Made by a program: the position numbers and the translations under genes. Positions 43,996-55,125 of a stretch of DNA of 64,000 nt are shown here, one piece after another; within the stretch, counting starts at the first letter, position 1; each line of letters starts with the position of its first letter. The DNA comes from Magicicada septendecula. Its lineage: Eukaryota > Arthropoda > Insecta > Hemiptera > Cicadidae. Where the stretch lies: contig CM068367.1 in NCBI GenBank assembly GCA_034769895.1, forward strand, positions 1,315,115,046 through 1,315,179,045, read 5' to 3'. Under the pieces are notes generated by a model. That model ran no database searches, was not told the origin of the DNA, and saw nothing but the letters and a program-made list of their open reading frames with translations.

Positions 43996-44622
43996 GTGAA
44001 TAGTACAATCCTCTTTAATATCTATATAAATGACTTGGTCAAACGAGTGAAAGTGGTTGAAGGAATACAGACGTACATGTTTGCCGATGACGTGCTCATC
44101 TGGGCCAAGGGATCAAACAAGAAAAGACAAGACATCACTCTACACAGGAACAAAGCCCTCCTCGAGCTGCAAAGGTGGGCTCAAGAAAACAACATGCAGA
44201 TTAATGCAGAAAAGTCCGTTTACCAGTACTTCTCATTGAAACATAGAAACCCTGACTTTTCACTAAAAGTAGGCGAGAACTTCCTACAGAAATCTGAAAA
44301 TACTCATTACCTGGGTGTTAACCTGGATAATAAGCTTAACTGGACACACCACATTGACAGCATAACTAAGAAGGTAAACAAACGAACAAACCTTATAAAA
44401 CGTCTCACCGGAGTATCAAGGGGATGTTCACAAGAAGTTCTAAACATGACGTATAGAACATACATCAAGCCAGTAATAACTTATGGCAGTGAAGGAACCA
44501 TCACAAGCACTCCTGCAAATGAGGGCAGACTGGAACGTTTGCAGACCAACATCCTAAGACAGGTGGCGTCAAATCAACTCCAGTTACAGCATTGCAACTA
44601 TATAAAGGCAACAAACCAATAA
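43996..44622 (+). pseudogene. LINE reverse transcriptase fragment (FADD)
   Basis: The open frame of 208 residues contains the catalytic FADD (residues about 32-35) and the downstream thumb (THYLGVNLDNKLNWTHHIDS, YRTYIKPVITYGSE). The true RT starts upstream: from about 43800 the translation gives DTVWRDKLINKI and MFNWLKRFLKQR, then a stop and TRYNDSHSKYKQ. Motif A lies in or before the truncated part. The frame ends with shifted residues after LRQ. The authentic continuation (TPVTALQLYKGNKPITEE) is in the next frame, so one frameshift lies near 44560. The ATG at 43996 is not a real start. Confidence 0.9.
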
Positions 44623-45036
44623 CAGAGGAAATTAAGCAACAGGCAGCACTGCTAAACCTCAGAATTAAGTCACTACCTGAGAAGTCATGGGTTCATGAGA
44701 GGATGGAACCACAGAGACTCAAAATGCAAAAGATCTGGCTAAACCAAAGTAGCAACTACCTTCAATGCCACAGCATACCAACAGCAGTTAATAAAGTGAT
44801 CCCCTTGGAAAATCCACTCGACTTTCATAAGTATGAAGTACATCTCAGTCTGATAGAAGATGTTAAGAAGAAGACAAGGTCTCCAGAAGAACTAAAACAG
44901 ATAACGCTAACAACCATCAGTGAGAGATTTCCGGAGGAAGACTGGCTACGTGTATACACTGATGGATCCTTGCTGGATGAAGTGGGTTGTGCTCGAGCAG
45001 GAGTGTTCTCCTCATTGTTTTCTCACTACATTGCAG
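44592..45036 (+). pseudogene. LINE linker and first part of RNase H domain
   Basis: The frame runs LQLYKGNKPITEEIKQQAAL through a linker to RFPEEDWLRVYTDGSLLDEV, where YTDGS holds the first catalytic Asp of RNase H. It breaks off after FSHYIA where the hAT element inserts. The residues beyond (PPSGGAGGQIPG) are hAT terminal sequence and not LINE. After the hAT (from 45923) the same reading frame resumes as VGQNKSSYDAEVEAI, so the insertion cut an otherwise open frame. Confidence 0.9.
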
Positions 45037-45922
45037 CAGGCCCGCCATCAGGGGGGGCAGGGGGACAAATCCCCGGGGCCCGGCCTTCCAGGGGGCCCGA
45101 TTTAAATAACAGTTGACTAAAAAAATGTATACAGTAAAAACGTTTGTTGAACAAATATATGGAAATAAAAAAATCATTTCAATCTATAATGAATAATATC
45201 ACGTAATTTAATCATACACGGAAAACCCGGAGCACTGTAAATACAAGTGAGCCTCTTGTGGTAAGAAGCAAGAAACGATGTCTGCGACGTTGCTAACACT
45301 ATCACCGATTTTTCCGGTGAATTCAACTGTTGGCACTGAACATAAACATTACTAGTTTATTTCCAAATGTGTGTATAGCACTCCGTATATTTTGCACCCT
45401 GCCCATTTCGGTAGCACAGGCAGAACGCTCGTTTAGTGTGCTCAGTAGAATCAAAAATTGTTTGAGATCGACTATGGGACAGCAAAGATTATCCAATTTG
45501 GGAGTGTTGTCTATTGAGTCTAGGTTAGCAAGAACATTGAATTTTGACTCGATTATTTAAACCTTCCCAGAAAAGAAGGCAAGAAGAGTGTTGTTGCGAA
45601 TAAGTGCTGTAAATAAAGAATAGTTAAAGTGTTACTCTACTAGTGTTATCTGTTATTATGAACACTTTACTTAATCATTTAATTATACTATCATTATTAA
45701 GTAATTTTGTAAAAAAATTGTGTTGTATTAATTTTTTGTAAAACAATAAACTCTTGTTATTATAATGTAGTAGTAAGTTTTGTTTTCATAAAACCTTTAT
45801 CCACATATCACATATTAATATTATTGGCAACAATAAAACACATGAAATATTGAGTGGGAGGGGGCCCGCTGTATTATTTTGCCCCGGGCCCTGGCTAAGC
45901 TGACGGCGGCCCTGCATTGCAG
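45029..45922 (+). mobile_element. Nested hAT element, 878 bp, perfect 8-bp TSD
   Basis: CATTGCAG at 45029-45036 and 45915-45922 is a perfect 8-bp duplication. The element's ends are CAGGCCCGCCATCAG and CAGGGCCGCCGTCAG (reverse complement of 45900-45914), 13 of 15 matching. It encodes a hATC domain (45330-45560) on the plus strand. Internal deletion has removed the rest of the transposase, so it would need a partner element to move. It entered the LINE's RNase H region and is therefore the younger of the two. Confidence 0.95.
45330..45560 (+). pseudogene. hAT transposase dimerisation (hATC) domain remnant
   Basis: The frame encodes SLFPNVCIALRIFCTLPISV, AQAERSFSVLSRIKNCLRST, MGQQRLSNLGVLSIES: the hATC motif (LFPNxxxALRIxLTxPVSVAxAERSFSxLxxIKxxLRSTMxxxRLxxLAxLSIE) of ZMYM-like hAT transposases. 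About 65 residues are intact and the frame ends naturally at DSII. Everything N-terminal (BED finger, RNase-H-like catalytic core) is missing. Confidence 0.92.
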
Positions 45923-46602
45923 TGGGACAAAATAAATCCAGTTATGACGCTGAAGTAGAGGCTATCAATGTGGCATTGCAAAACCTTATTTGGAGGCCAA
46001 ATTCCTTTTCAAAAGCTGTCCTTTTGGTGGACTCTAAGTCTGCCACCCAGGCAACATTCTCTAATACAGGAGCAACATCCAGGAGCACACTGGAAGCAAG
46101 ACGACTCACCAGGTAGCTTACAGCACTTAACAAGGAGATAGTTATTCAGTGGATCCCATCTCACATAGGCATCTCGGGAAATGAGACAGCGGACACCTTG
46201 GCAAAGCGAGGGACAAAGCTTTACCACCGGGAAAGTACCCACGACTTCAGCACCTTAAGAAGACTGATGACAAGGAAAACAAACTCTCGCTTCCTGGAAG
46301 AAGCAAGAAAAATATCAGAAAGAAAAACATGGTCAGGGATTGAACAGTTATATAATAAAAACTGTAGAAAACCTAGGAAGGAAGCTGTCGCCAACTTTAG
46401 ACTGGAAACTGGCCATGACTGTCTCTCATCGCATCTCTACAAATTAAAAATTTCCACCACAGAAGAATGTGTATTGTGCAGGAGAGAATACTCAAAAATG
46501 AACAAAAATCATCTATTGGAGTGTGTGAAGCTGAACCGGGAAATGCTAGAACTCAGAAATTACACTGGTCTTTATTGGGAAGCTCGGTACCAGATGGGTT
46601 AA
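45923..46602 (+). pseudogene. LINE RNase H, second part, and C-terminal zinc-like motif
   Basis: After the hAT, the LINE resumes: SSYDAEVEAINVALQNLIW (catalytic Glu), LLVDSKSATQATFS (catalytic Asp), a stop after EARRLTR, then QWIPSHIGISGNETADTLAK (His and final Asp). It is followed by AVANFRLETGHDCLSSHLYK and CVLCRREYSKMNKNHLLEC, a CxxC(x12)HxxxC arrangement common at the C-terminus of these elements, and ends at RYQMG. One in-frame stop (46114-46116) separates the two frames. Confidence 0.92.
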
Positions 46603-46656
46603 ATGTACCAAGGGGGAGCCATTGGAAAACAACAACAACAACACCTTTACAAACGT

Positions 46657-46929
46657 AGAGATCTCCCGGACACTGAGTCCCAGTATGGTTATCTATGCAC
46701 ACTGTACTTCATTTCATTGTAAGTGACTTGGTTTATGACTTTTCTAGCACATGCAACAATATCCTTTTCTATTATTATATACATACCACCAAAATCAGTA
46801 AAATTCCATTTTTTAAAATAATGAATAAGGCCTTTTTGAAATATTAAAATTTCATCATCAGTTCATACATTGTAATGTTCTTGTTGTGATGTTTTCCTTT
46901 AAATGTATAAGTATTGTTAACTGTGTGTA
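46657..46929 (-). other. Probable 3' untranslated region of the Penelope-like element
   Basis: Lies between the LINE target duplication and the Penelope-like stop codon. On the minus strand it contains CTGATGATGAAATTTT and AAAAGGCC, reminiscent of Penelope 3' regions. ACTGTACTTCATTT occurs at both ends (about 46701 and 46938). The exact 3' end was not determined. Confidence 0.4.
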
Positions 46930-48290
46930 TTACCTCTTACTGTACTTCATTTTGAACTTTCTACTGCCATCATTATTGGGTGAAACCAAGCCAGATATGT
47001 ATTGAAATAATTGATCATTTTCAAATATTGTCTGTTGATTCATCAATTTGTCATATTTTTTATGAAGGTATATATATAATTTTTCTAACTGTATAATGTC
47101 ATTTTTATTATTGTTTATTTCCACTATTTCCATATTGTTGGTTATATTTGTTATATTATGATTCATACTAATAAGGTGATCTGCTATGTTGGAGACTCCC
47201 GTTTTTTTATTATTAAAAGCTCTGAAATTTTCCATAAATCTCTGTTTGAAATTTCTATGTCTTCTTCCGATGTATATGTAGTCACAGTTATTACCTTTTA
47301 TTCTGTATATTCCACTTAATTTGTATATATCACAGTATTTTCTATTTATTATTATATTATATATACTTTTATTTGGTTTGTATGCATATTTATATTTATG
47401 TTTATCCATTTTTGTATTCTTTATAATGTATTGGAGATCTTGATATGTGTATTTGTAAGTTAGGTATGTTACATTTTCTTCTTTTTTGCATATATTTATA
47501 CTGCCTAATGTTGTTCTATTGTTTAATATTGTTTTTTCTTTATATTTTTTATTTAATTTGTTTATAAATTTGCTGTCATATCCATTTTCTATTGCTATTT
47601 CTTTTATGATGTTCAGTTCCTGATGTAATTTCTCTTCGTTATTTATGTATTTGTATGCTCTATTAATCATATTGTTATATGTATTAACCTTGTGTATCCA
47701 AGGATGTGATGAATCTTTGTGTATTGTTGTATTATTATTTGTTTCCTTTCTGTATACATTAGTAGTTATTTCGTTATCTTTTCCAATTTGAATATCAATT
47801 TCCAAAAAATTGATTCTTCTATTTACTTCTTCTTCAAATGTAAACTTCACATTATCATTGTATGTATTTAATTTATTTAGTATTATTAAATGTTCATTTT
47901 TTATACTAGGATTATATATGACCAATATATCATCTACATATCTGTTCCATAATAACACTTTATGCACATTTATGATACCTAAACTAATTTTGTTTTCCAA
48001 ATCCTGTATATAAATTTCTGACATAATTGATGAAATGGGTGAACCCATTGCCAATCCCTTGGTTTGTGCATAATATTTGCCACTGAAAGTAAAATAATTC
48101 TGGTTACATATGTTTCTTATTATAATAATCAAGTTATTTATGAAACTGTTGTTTTCATTATTGTTTTTTAATTTTTTCTTTATGATTTCCAGTGTTTCAT
48201 TTATTGGTATATTATTATACATATTTAATATATCAAATGATATTAATTTTGTTTCTTCTGTAGTGTGTATTTTCTTCTGTATATCTTAAT
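46930..48290 (-). mobile_element. Penelope-like retroelement: RT plus GIY-YIG endonuclease, long open frame
   Basis: The minus-strand frame from ATG 48222 to the stop at 46930 is 430 residues and stays open upstream to about 48290 (TEETKLISFDILNMYNNIP, RT motif A). Landmarks from Met 1: GLAMGSPIS (56-64, motif B), RYVDDILVIY (YVDD at 95-98), FLEIDIQI (139-146), then the GIY-YIG nuclease: GIYRIKG (304-310), YIYIGRR (315-321), SNIADHL (344-350), IQLEKLYIY. This RT-GIY-YIG order defines endonuclease-bearing Penelope-like elements, which reverse-transcribe and integrate without LTR integrase. The N-terminal RT region is missing, so the copy is 5'-truncated. The retained part shows no interruption and is very A- and N-rich. 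It ends 254 bp before ADAMTS exon 4, antisense to the gene. Confidence 0.94.
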
Positions 48291-48544
48291 ATATCTTGAT
48301 CTTGATATATTGTATATATATCTTAATATATACAATAGATAAAATACTCAGAGAGAAAATAATATTGGAAAATAGGTACAACGTAAAGAATGGATATACA
48401 TTCATATACATTTTAGTCAGCACTAAAAATAATTTTACAAAACAAGTCTTCATTGAATTCGTTCAGTCTCTTTGCTTGTTTTATAATTCTGCAATATGAA
48501 AATGTGGATATTCACTTAAATAAATGTCTGTTTCTTGTTTTCAG
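48291..48544. other. Intron end with TATATCT-rich low-complexity start
   Basis: TATATCTTAATATATC-type words at 48283-48345 mark the 5' boundary of the Penelope-like insertion. It ends in the acceptor TTTCTTGTTTTCAG. Confidence 0.6.
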
Positions 48545-48694
48545 ACTAAACATGCCTCATGATGATGACACGAAATGTATGGCTTACCAAGGCTCCAAGA
48601 GGATGCAGAATGTCATGTCACGCATGTTGGACAACAACACATATCCATGGGCATGGTCCAACTGCAGTAGGCATTACCTCACTGAGTATCTGGA
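48545..48694 (+). CDS. ADAMTS exon: third zinc ligand and Met-turn
   Basis: Acceptor TTTTCAG|A and donor GGA|GTATGT at 48695. The first base completes Val; the last two (GA) are completed to Asp by the next exon. It encodes LNMPHDDDTKCMAYQGSKRM, QNVMSRMLDNNTYPWAWSNC, SRHYLTEYL. The His in NMPHDD is the third zinc ligand, completing HELGHVLNMPHDD, and VMSRM is the Met-turn. NNT and SNCS give possible N-glycan sites. PWAWSNCSRHYLTEYLD matches the end of the ADAMTS9/20 catalytic domain. Confidence 0.96.
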
Positions 48695-50621
48695 GTATGT
48701 ATTTGAATATATGTAACCAGTTTGAGCTAATAGCATTATAATATTGTAGTGTACTCTATAACAGAATACTTGTCTTTCATTAGTCATTACAGTGTTAGTT
48801 TTTATACAGAAATTTGCAGTTACTGAATTATATGTATAAGAATATTGTTTTTTTCTTTAATTTGCAGTTTCAAATTAATCTTGTACTTGCGTTTATAATT
48901 TTGTTGGTGAGTCGTAATCTACTCTCTGCTGTCATTTTTTAAGTCAGATATTTCAGCTCCATACTCTGTATAGTATCTGGTATCTGACACTGCTTTTGGA
49001 AAAATAAAAACAGACAATAGTAAAGTGTCTTACTGAACATTGTAATCACAAATACGTGTCTGATAAAATGAATTATAATGCAACCTTTTGCCCAAAAAAT
49101 TTAAACCAGTGGATTGACCGTGTGAAGGAGAATCTAGGATACGACCAGTTGGTTGTGAGATGCTATTGGTTATGACACATGTACAGATTACATGGGTATT
49201 AAGTATGGTCGGGTAGGAATAGAACGTGTTGGAGATATCAAAGACTCCTCAAATTTGGAGCCATTCGTGATTAGGTAAATAATCTGATACTACCTTGGGC
49301 AAAGCAAATGATAACACTGAATTTTAGACTACTGTCAAAAAATCTGACTGAGAAAAATGAATTTTAAACTCTATTTGCAGATTTAAAAAAGTGCTAACAT
49401 AGGTTATACACAATTTTCTTTTTGGCATTTTGAAAAGATTTTGGTAAAATTAACTCGTAATGTTGCATTATATTTTCAGTAACAATTAACATATCTGTAT
49501 TTATAATATATCTTTTTAAATATTTGGATGAACAAGTACAGAAACGTTTTTATAGGTAGATAAAAATATGCATTAACTCTGACATTTGTTCAGATTCATT
49601 ACTCATGAAATATACACATACAAATATTTAGAAAATAAATTTAATAAGAAAGCCTAGAACAGTGAAGTTTCATGTAAGCTGTGCTTACCATTTAAAGTAG
49701 CCAAAAATAATTTATATAATTACTACATTTACTGAAATAAAACAACATCGAATATTATATAATGTAGAAACTGTTTCTTACTGATTACATGAGAGGGACA
49801 ATGAATATTGAGTAACTCAGAGCTTCGCCTGTAATAAAAGTATCAGACTGCTTACAATGCACATTGTTTTACAACCGCTCCCACACCATTCTAGAATGCA
49901 GTGATTCTGTAGAGTTTAAGTACACAGATATGTGCTTTGTAAATTCATGTACGCTTTAATCTTGGTGGGTGCCAGGGATTTACATATCGTCATGACTTTT
50001 TGCCAGTGCCATGTCTTTATCAGTTGAAAATAATTGTATTGATTTATTGATTATTTACTTGTAAAACATTTTAATGCTAAGAATTTACAAATAACTGTAG
50101 CTAATACTTCTGTGGCAACCAACACCATTGACAATAACGTTTAAAATGGTTGATACACTTAGTGTCTAAAAATACAGAATTAAAGTGTGTACAAGCAATG
50201 TTTGGTTAGCTTTTCTGTGAAATGTTTTTTATTCTTGATTATTTAATACTTGTAAGTTCAAAATGATACACTTTTAACAGTAAAGGGATGCAGTGTTATA
50301 AAGTGATTTATATAATAGGCATAACATGGGGGGGGGGGGGGTAAACTTGCTTTATACTTTTAGATTTATAAAATTCTATTTCCAGTTATTTTAAATAAAA
50401 ACTAACAGATAGTTAAATAGGAGATAATTTCCAAACTTGTAAATACCAGCTGTTTATCATGGTCTGGTTAGTCCAAAGCAAAAGTTGTTTTGTGTAGATT
50501 TATGAATATTATTTATTTCCAACAATTTTGTAAGGGCAATGTTTCGACAGGTTTGAATGAAAAATGGAAAAATGAAATGCTTTGAAATTATCATCCTGGT
50601 TTTAAAAAGTAGCTAACTATT
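48695..50621. other. Intron, nothing recognised
   Basis: AT-rich; a run of 12 G at 50330-50341 is notable. No gene or element recognised. Confidence 0.45.
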
Positions 50622-50634
50622 CTGTGTGTGCGTG

Positions 50635-50686
<52 letters not shown>

Positions 50687-50704
50687 TGTGTGTGTGTGTG
50701 TGTG

Positions 50705-50756
<52 letters not shown>
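50622..50756. repeat. Compound (TG)n/(CGTG)n microsatellite
   Basis: About 135 bp of alternating purine-pyrimidine: TG units, then about 13 CGTG units, then TG units with one CG. Frames of repeated Cys, Val, Arg and Ala across it are artefacts. Strong Z-DNA potential. Confidence 0.97.
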
Positions 50757-50759
<3 letters not shown>

Positions 50760-52391
50760 TGTTACTGGCCTCAAAATGGACTTGCACAGAAAGTCAAGAA
50801 ATAGGTTTCATAAGAGTGTAAGTATCACTTCTCGTCTGCTCTGTGGTCAAATCTAGAATAGTTCAGAAAAAAATTTGGGGGAGAAAAAGAAGCTAGATAT
50901 GTTAGGTTCAATTTAAGGCTCCATATGCTCTGAATCAAGGAACATAGGAAACGAGCAATGACTGGAGGACTTCGCTTTATGGAAACATGGGTTGAGCAGT
51001 GCTGAAGTGTTTGAGAGGATAAATGGAAAAGGAAGTTGTCCAAAAACCTAAATTGAAGAAAATACCAGTGGATGGGACATTAATGACCAGATGCATATTA
51101 GAGGAAAATATTGTATTTGGATCAAGATGTTGCAGATTTAGGTCAGAAAGGACACAGGGATTTTAAACAGAGGTGACCAAATCCTTCCAACAGATTATAC
51201 CTGGTCAGCAATCTCAAAATTCATATTATAAGAACAATGTCACTGCCACTATTTATGAACAAAAAATCTGTCTTAATTTTCATCAAAATAGTACATTGAA
51301 AAACATAATAACGTTGCTGTAGGATAATAGTGAATTCTGCAAAATAAAATGTTACATAAGAGTTTTTATCATTGAATACAGAATTTTAAGTGCTTGGATG
51401 GGAAGTTGTAAATAATTAGTTTTATATCATAAAAAGCAAAGTATAATTTAGTGTAAAAAGTGTTTTATAAAGTTTTTATTGCATGCTATAAACAAAGTGA
51501 AAGGAATAGGCAGAACGTCCTTGGTGGAAGATGTATATGGAAAATAAAATATTTCTTGAACGCTTAAAAATCTAGATAGACAATCAAGTAAAATTGCTAT
51601 TATATATACACAATTTTATTATGTTAGTATATTATATGCACACTTAAAAAATTAGTCTTCCTGTGCAATTAACAATTAGCTATGGTGATGCATGAGAAAA
51701 CAATAAAAAGTAGCATAATAAACCTGAGCCTTTTTTTTGTACCCCAATTTAGGCTCGTCAGCATTGTTACAAAACAGTATTAACAGAGTACAGCAATTAC
51801 AGTTAGTAAAATTCAGGGGCAAACTGAAGTTTGTAGTAACACTTCTGTCTCCACACAGTGAAAGAAGTTTGTAAATGACACAAACTTTTTTGAAGACGTT
51901 ACTAATTAAATATAACTCAAATAAAACATTTAAGTCCATGCATTATGAGAGTTGTGTTAAGTTTTTTAGAGAATATATGAATTATGTTCATATGTATAAA
52001 ACATTTTGGAAATTGCTAAATTTGTTATTATTTCAATTCATTTTTTCTGTAATTTTATTGGTTATTACAAGATATGATACCATTGATTTAATAGTCATCA
52101 TTCTTCAAGCACACAAGTTTTGTCCCTCATTTTTCTGAAAAAGAGTGCACTTCTGGATCCTTTTCAAATGTAGAGAATAAGCATGCTTAAGTGTAAACAA
52201 AAAAAGAATCTGTTAATTAATTTTATATGTGATATCGCTTGTACTGAAACAAGCTTTTGGTAATGAAACCCTAAAATGTCATGTTCTCGAATGTGTGTTT
52301 GGTGAACACCTGTAACAAGCTTATCACTTTCTATATCACAGTGTGACTCCTAAAGGCTTGTGAAGATGGTGAAAAATAGCAATTTGTTTTA
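50757..52391. other. Intron with a possible old LINE tail
   Basis: At about 50990-51060 the plus strand reads SAEVFERINGKGSCPKT, resembling the EVLxRVxEKRxL segment of a LINE C-terminus also seen (minus strand) at 53880-54260. No firm boundaries. Confidence 0.35.
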
Positions 52392-52436
<45 letters not shown>

Positions 52437-52440
52437 CATG
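52392..52440. repeat. (TG)n microsatellite
   Basis: About 20 TG units, followed by a short variant tail ending GCGCGCATGCATGC. Confidence 0.96.
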
Positions 52441-53879
52441 CGCGCATGCATGCAGTAAAACATAGGGGAAATTTATAAACTATCCATAAAGTAACAGTAC
52501 AAGATTTAGTCAAGCATAGCATACTCAAAAGCTCTAAGTGAAGTAAAGTGTAGTTAGAGCTCAACTATATAGTGAACTACATTTTCTCAGAAAATAAACG
52601 CAATTATTGAGTTCTCACTTGTTCAATAACAATATAAACGTTTTATTTTGTCTGTATATTTATGTTCATTAAAATGTATAAAATTTAAGTATATGCCAAT
52701 GCGAAAAAGTTTTGTATTCAAATTTGTTTCAAAGAAAAAAAATCATATGGAATGAAATTTCACAGCCACCCAAATTTATTATCATCCCAGTCAGTTTTCC
52801 CATGGACCTTAGCCACCTGTGTCTGCATACGTTTTCTACAAGACATGGTAGCAGCTAACACACATCATTGTTTCCAGTGTACGTACCATGAACCGGTCGG
52901 CAAGTGTTGACCAAATTCAGAATATAGCTCCTTTTGTGAGAGAGAATTCCTTAACCAGTTGCAGCATTCTTCAACTTGCATTCCATTTTGTCCATTGACT
53001 TGTTGTGAACGCCGTGGACACAATTTGACAACTAAATAAATAGGGTCATTAGTTACTTCAAAACTTGTTTTTGTGCAATTAATAAAACAGATACTTTCTA
53101 ACATTAATGAGAAAATATGGTTCACTTTTTTCTTCTGAGCTCGCCACTTCCTGGTACTGCAAATGTGTAGTGTATATAAAATAAACAGTCTGTTTTTATG
53201 AGATACATTACATGCATAAATGTCTAAACATACTCAGATCACATCATTTGTAACATTGCTCCAAATTGTTTTAATTCATTGTTTAAAAAACTATCAAACC
53301 CTTATTGTTTAAAAGCTGTTTTCTTTGTGGATTCATTTGTTGCCTTATCAATCTTGTATTTGTGAACAGTAAGAATGAAATAAACTTAGTAATTAACAAA
53401 GACAGTGTCATCAGAGGTATCAAAATATAGCAGTCTGTGTCATCTTGCATTTGAAACTACTGCATGCGTGACAACTGAAATTGCATTGTCATATCTCTAT
53501 TAATAACATCTCTCCACAGCTTACAGGATAGACCAGTTGGTTGTGTTCAAATGTTTAAGGAACAAAAAGTGTGTAGCAATGTCAACTTACACCATATACA
53601 ACCAGTGTAGTCGGTATTTGTCAAACAACCATGTCCATTCACAGTGACAGTCTTTCTGTGTGTGTGACAGCCTGTTTTAGCCATTCGGTTTTGATTTTTA
53701 GCTTTGTGTGAATTGGCCATTTATTCCAAAAACATTTATCGCATATTTTGTTTATTATAACAAACGAACAGTAGGATGAGCCAAGTGCAACATTGAACAT
53801 AGGCTAGTATACCCATCATCTTCTGTTTATGACCTCTACCTGAAACTTCCTGAAATCATCAGCTTGCCCTGTTGTTTGC
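52441..53879. other. Intron, nothing recognised
   Basis: No gene or element recognised. Confidence 0.4.
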
Positions 53880-54260
53880 TCATTACATAACATCCAAAAT
53901 CTCCAGATATTTTTAAACTCATTTCCAAAACCACTTGAGCCAAGGTCTTTTTCCTTAGTTCTTCCCTAGCATTTCTTTCATCGATCTTCCATTCTTGTAG
54001 TTTTCTTTCTCAGATGTTGGTATTTTCCTTTGGTGAGTCACTTTCCAAGTATACTTTTTTCATTTATCCTCTTAAACACTTCATCACTGGTAACCCTGGT
54101 TTTGATTATATCCTCTACTTTCTGTTCCAGTAACATCTCTCAAAACCTCTAATTGTCCTTTGTCCTCTCTTCCCTACTAGCATAATTTTGAGACCCACAG
54201 AATATTTTAAGATATGTCTGACTATAATAATCCTGCAAGCACTATATTTTTTCATGTTTA
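53880..54260 (-). mobile_element. Decayed LINE C-terminal fragment
   Basis: The minus strand gives QKVEDIIKTRVTSDEVFKRI then NEKSILGK and later short basic pieces, resembling the RIRNEEVLxRVxEKRxLL region after a LINE RT. No RT core survives and frames are broken. Resembles the weaker plus-strand remnant near 50990. Confidence 0.45.
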
Positions 54261-54679
54261 CTTGATTTTTCTTGAACTGTTGGGGATAAATTTACTCAGT
54301 TAATTTCATTGTGAATTACGAGCTTATATGGAGTAATTTTGCAGATTCTGTGAAGATGTTAAATTTAAATGGACAAAACTTCTAGTTGCAAAACAAAATT
54401 ACTTGGACATAAATAATTTGTGTAATTTATTCTGTCAATATTCTTCAATGAAACGTAACGTAACTTCATATTCTGTCAATAAGTTGCAGAGATAATTCTA
54501 ATTATACAAATGTTATCTGTGTGTGTGTGTGCGCTCGCGGGCGCATGCACGTGGTCATCAGTTTTTTTATATAAATGTATTAATGCAAGTATTAGAGAGG
54601 AAGTGAAAAAAAATTAATAAAATACCACTTTTGTTTTTTTCACTTTATTAATATCTACAAAATGCCTTTCATCTAACAT

Positions 54680-54829
<150 letters not shown>

Positions 54830-54941
54830 TAATTTGATAAGTAATGACCACAGGTAATGTAAACACATATTATGTGTATAAGAAATGTGTATTTCTACTC
54901 ACTGGTATAGCATATCTTAAATTGTTTTGTTTATTTACTAG

Positions 54942-55089
54942 TGCTGGTTATGGTGACTGTCTGATGGATGAACCACTGGATGACATTCTTAGCAAACGAT
55001 CTGACAGCCAGTTACCTGGTGAAGACTTCCCAGAAAATAGACAGTGTGAATTTGTTTACGGTCGAGGGTCTAAAATCTGCTCATACATG
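54942..55089 (+). CDS. ADAMTS exon: end of catalytic domain, start of disintegrin-like region
   Basis: Acceptor TTTATTTACTAG|T and donor ATG|GTGAGA at 55090. The first base completes Asp; the exon ends on a codon boundary. It encodes AGYGDCLMDEPLDDILSKRS, then QLPGEDFPENRQCEFVYGRG, SKICSYM. GYGDCLMDEP, LPGxxF, QCEFxYGxGSKxCxYM is the pattern at the start of the ADAMTS disintegrin-like domain, where the next exon would begin with MxCxxLWC. Further exons are not in the window. Confidence 0.95.
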
Positions 55090-55099
55090 GTGAGAAGCA

Positions 55100-55125
55100 T
55101 GTGTGTGTGTGTGTGTGTGTGTGTG
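55100..55125. repeat. (TG)n directly downstream of an exon donor
   Basis: Thirteen TG units starting 11 bases into the intron after exon 5. Complementary to the CA run upstream of the same exon. Confidence 0.95.

Larger units (their letters stand above)
43701..46656 (+). mobile_element. I-group LINE (RT + RNase H) with 12-bp target duplication, carrying a nested hAT
   Basis: CTTTACAAACGT at 43701-43712 and 46645-46656 brackets a 5'-truncated LINE. Domains on the plus strand: RT motif B (KIGLPQGAVNSTILFNIYIN), motif C (TYMFADDVLIWAKG), motif D/E (YLGVNLDNKLNW), post-RT linker, RNase H (YTDGS, YDAEVEAINVAL, LLVDSKSATQA, QWIPSHIGISGNETAD), and a C-terminal ETGHDCLSSHLYK with CxxC...H...C. A (AAC)n-like tail ends it. 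The RNase H domain is interrupted by a hAT element at 45037-45914; without it the LINE is about 2.05 kb. Presence of RNase H and this tail points to the I/Outcast group (inference). Confidence 0.93.
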
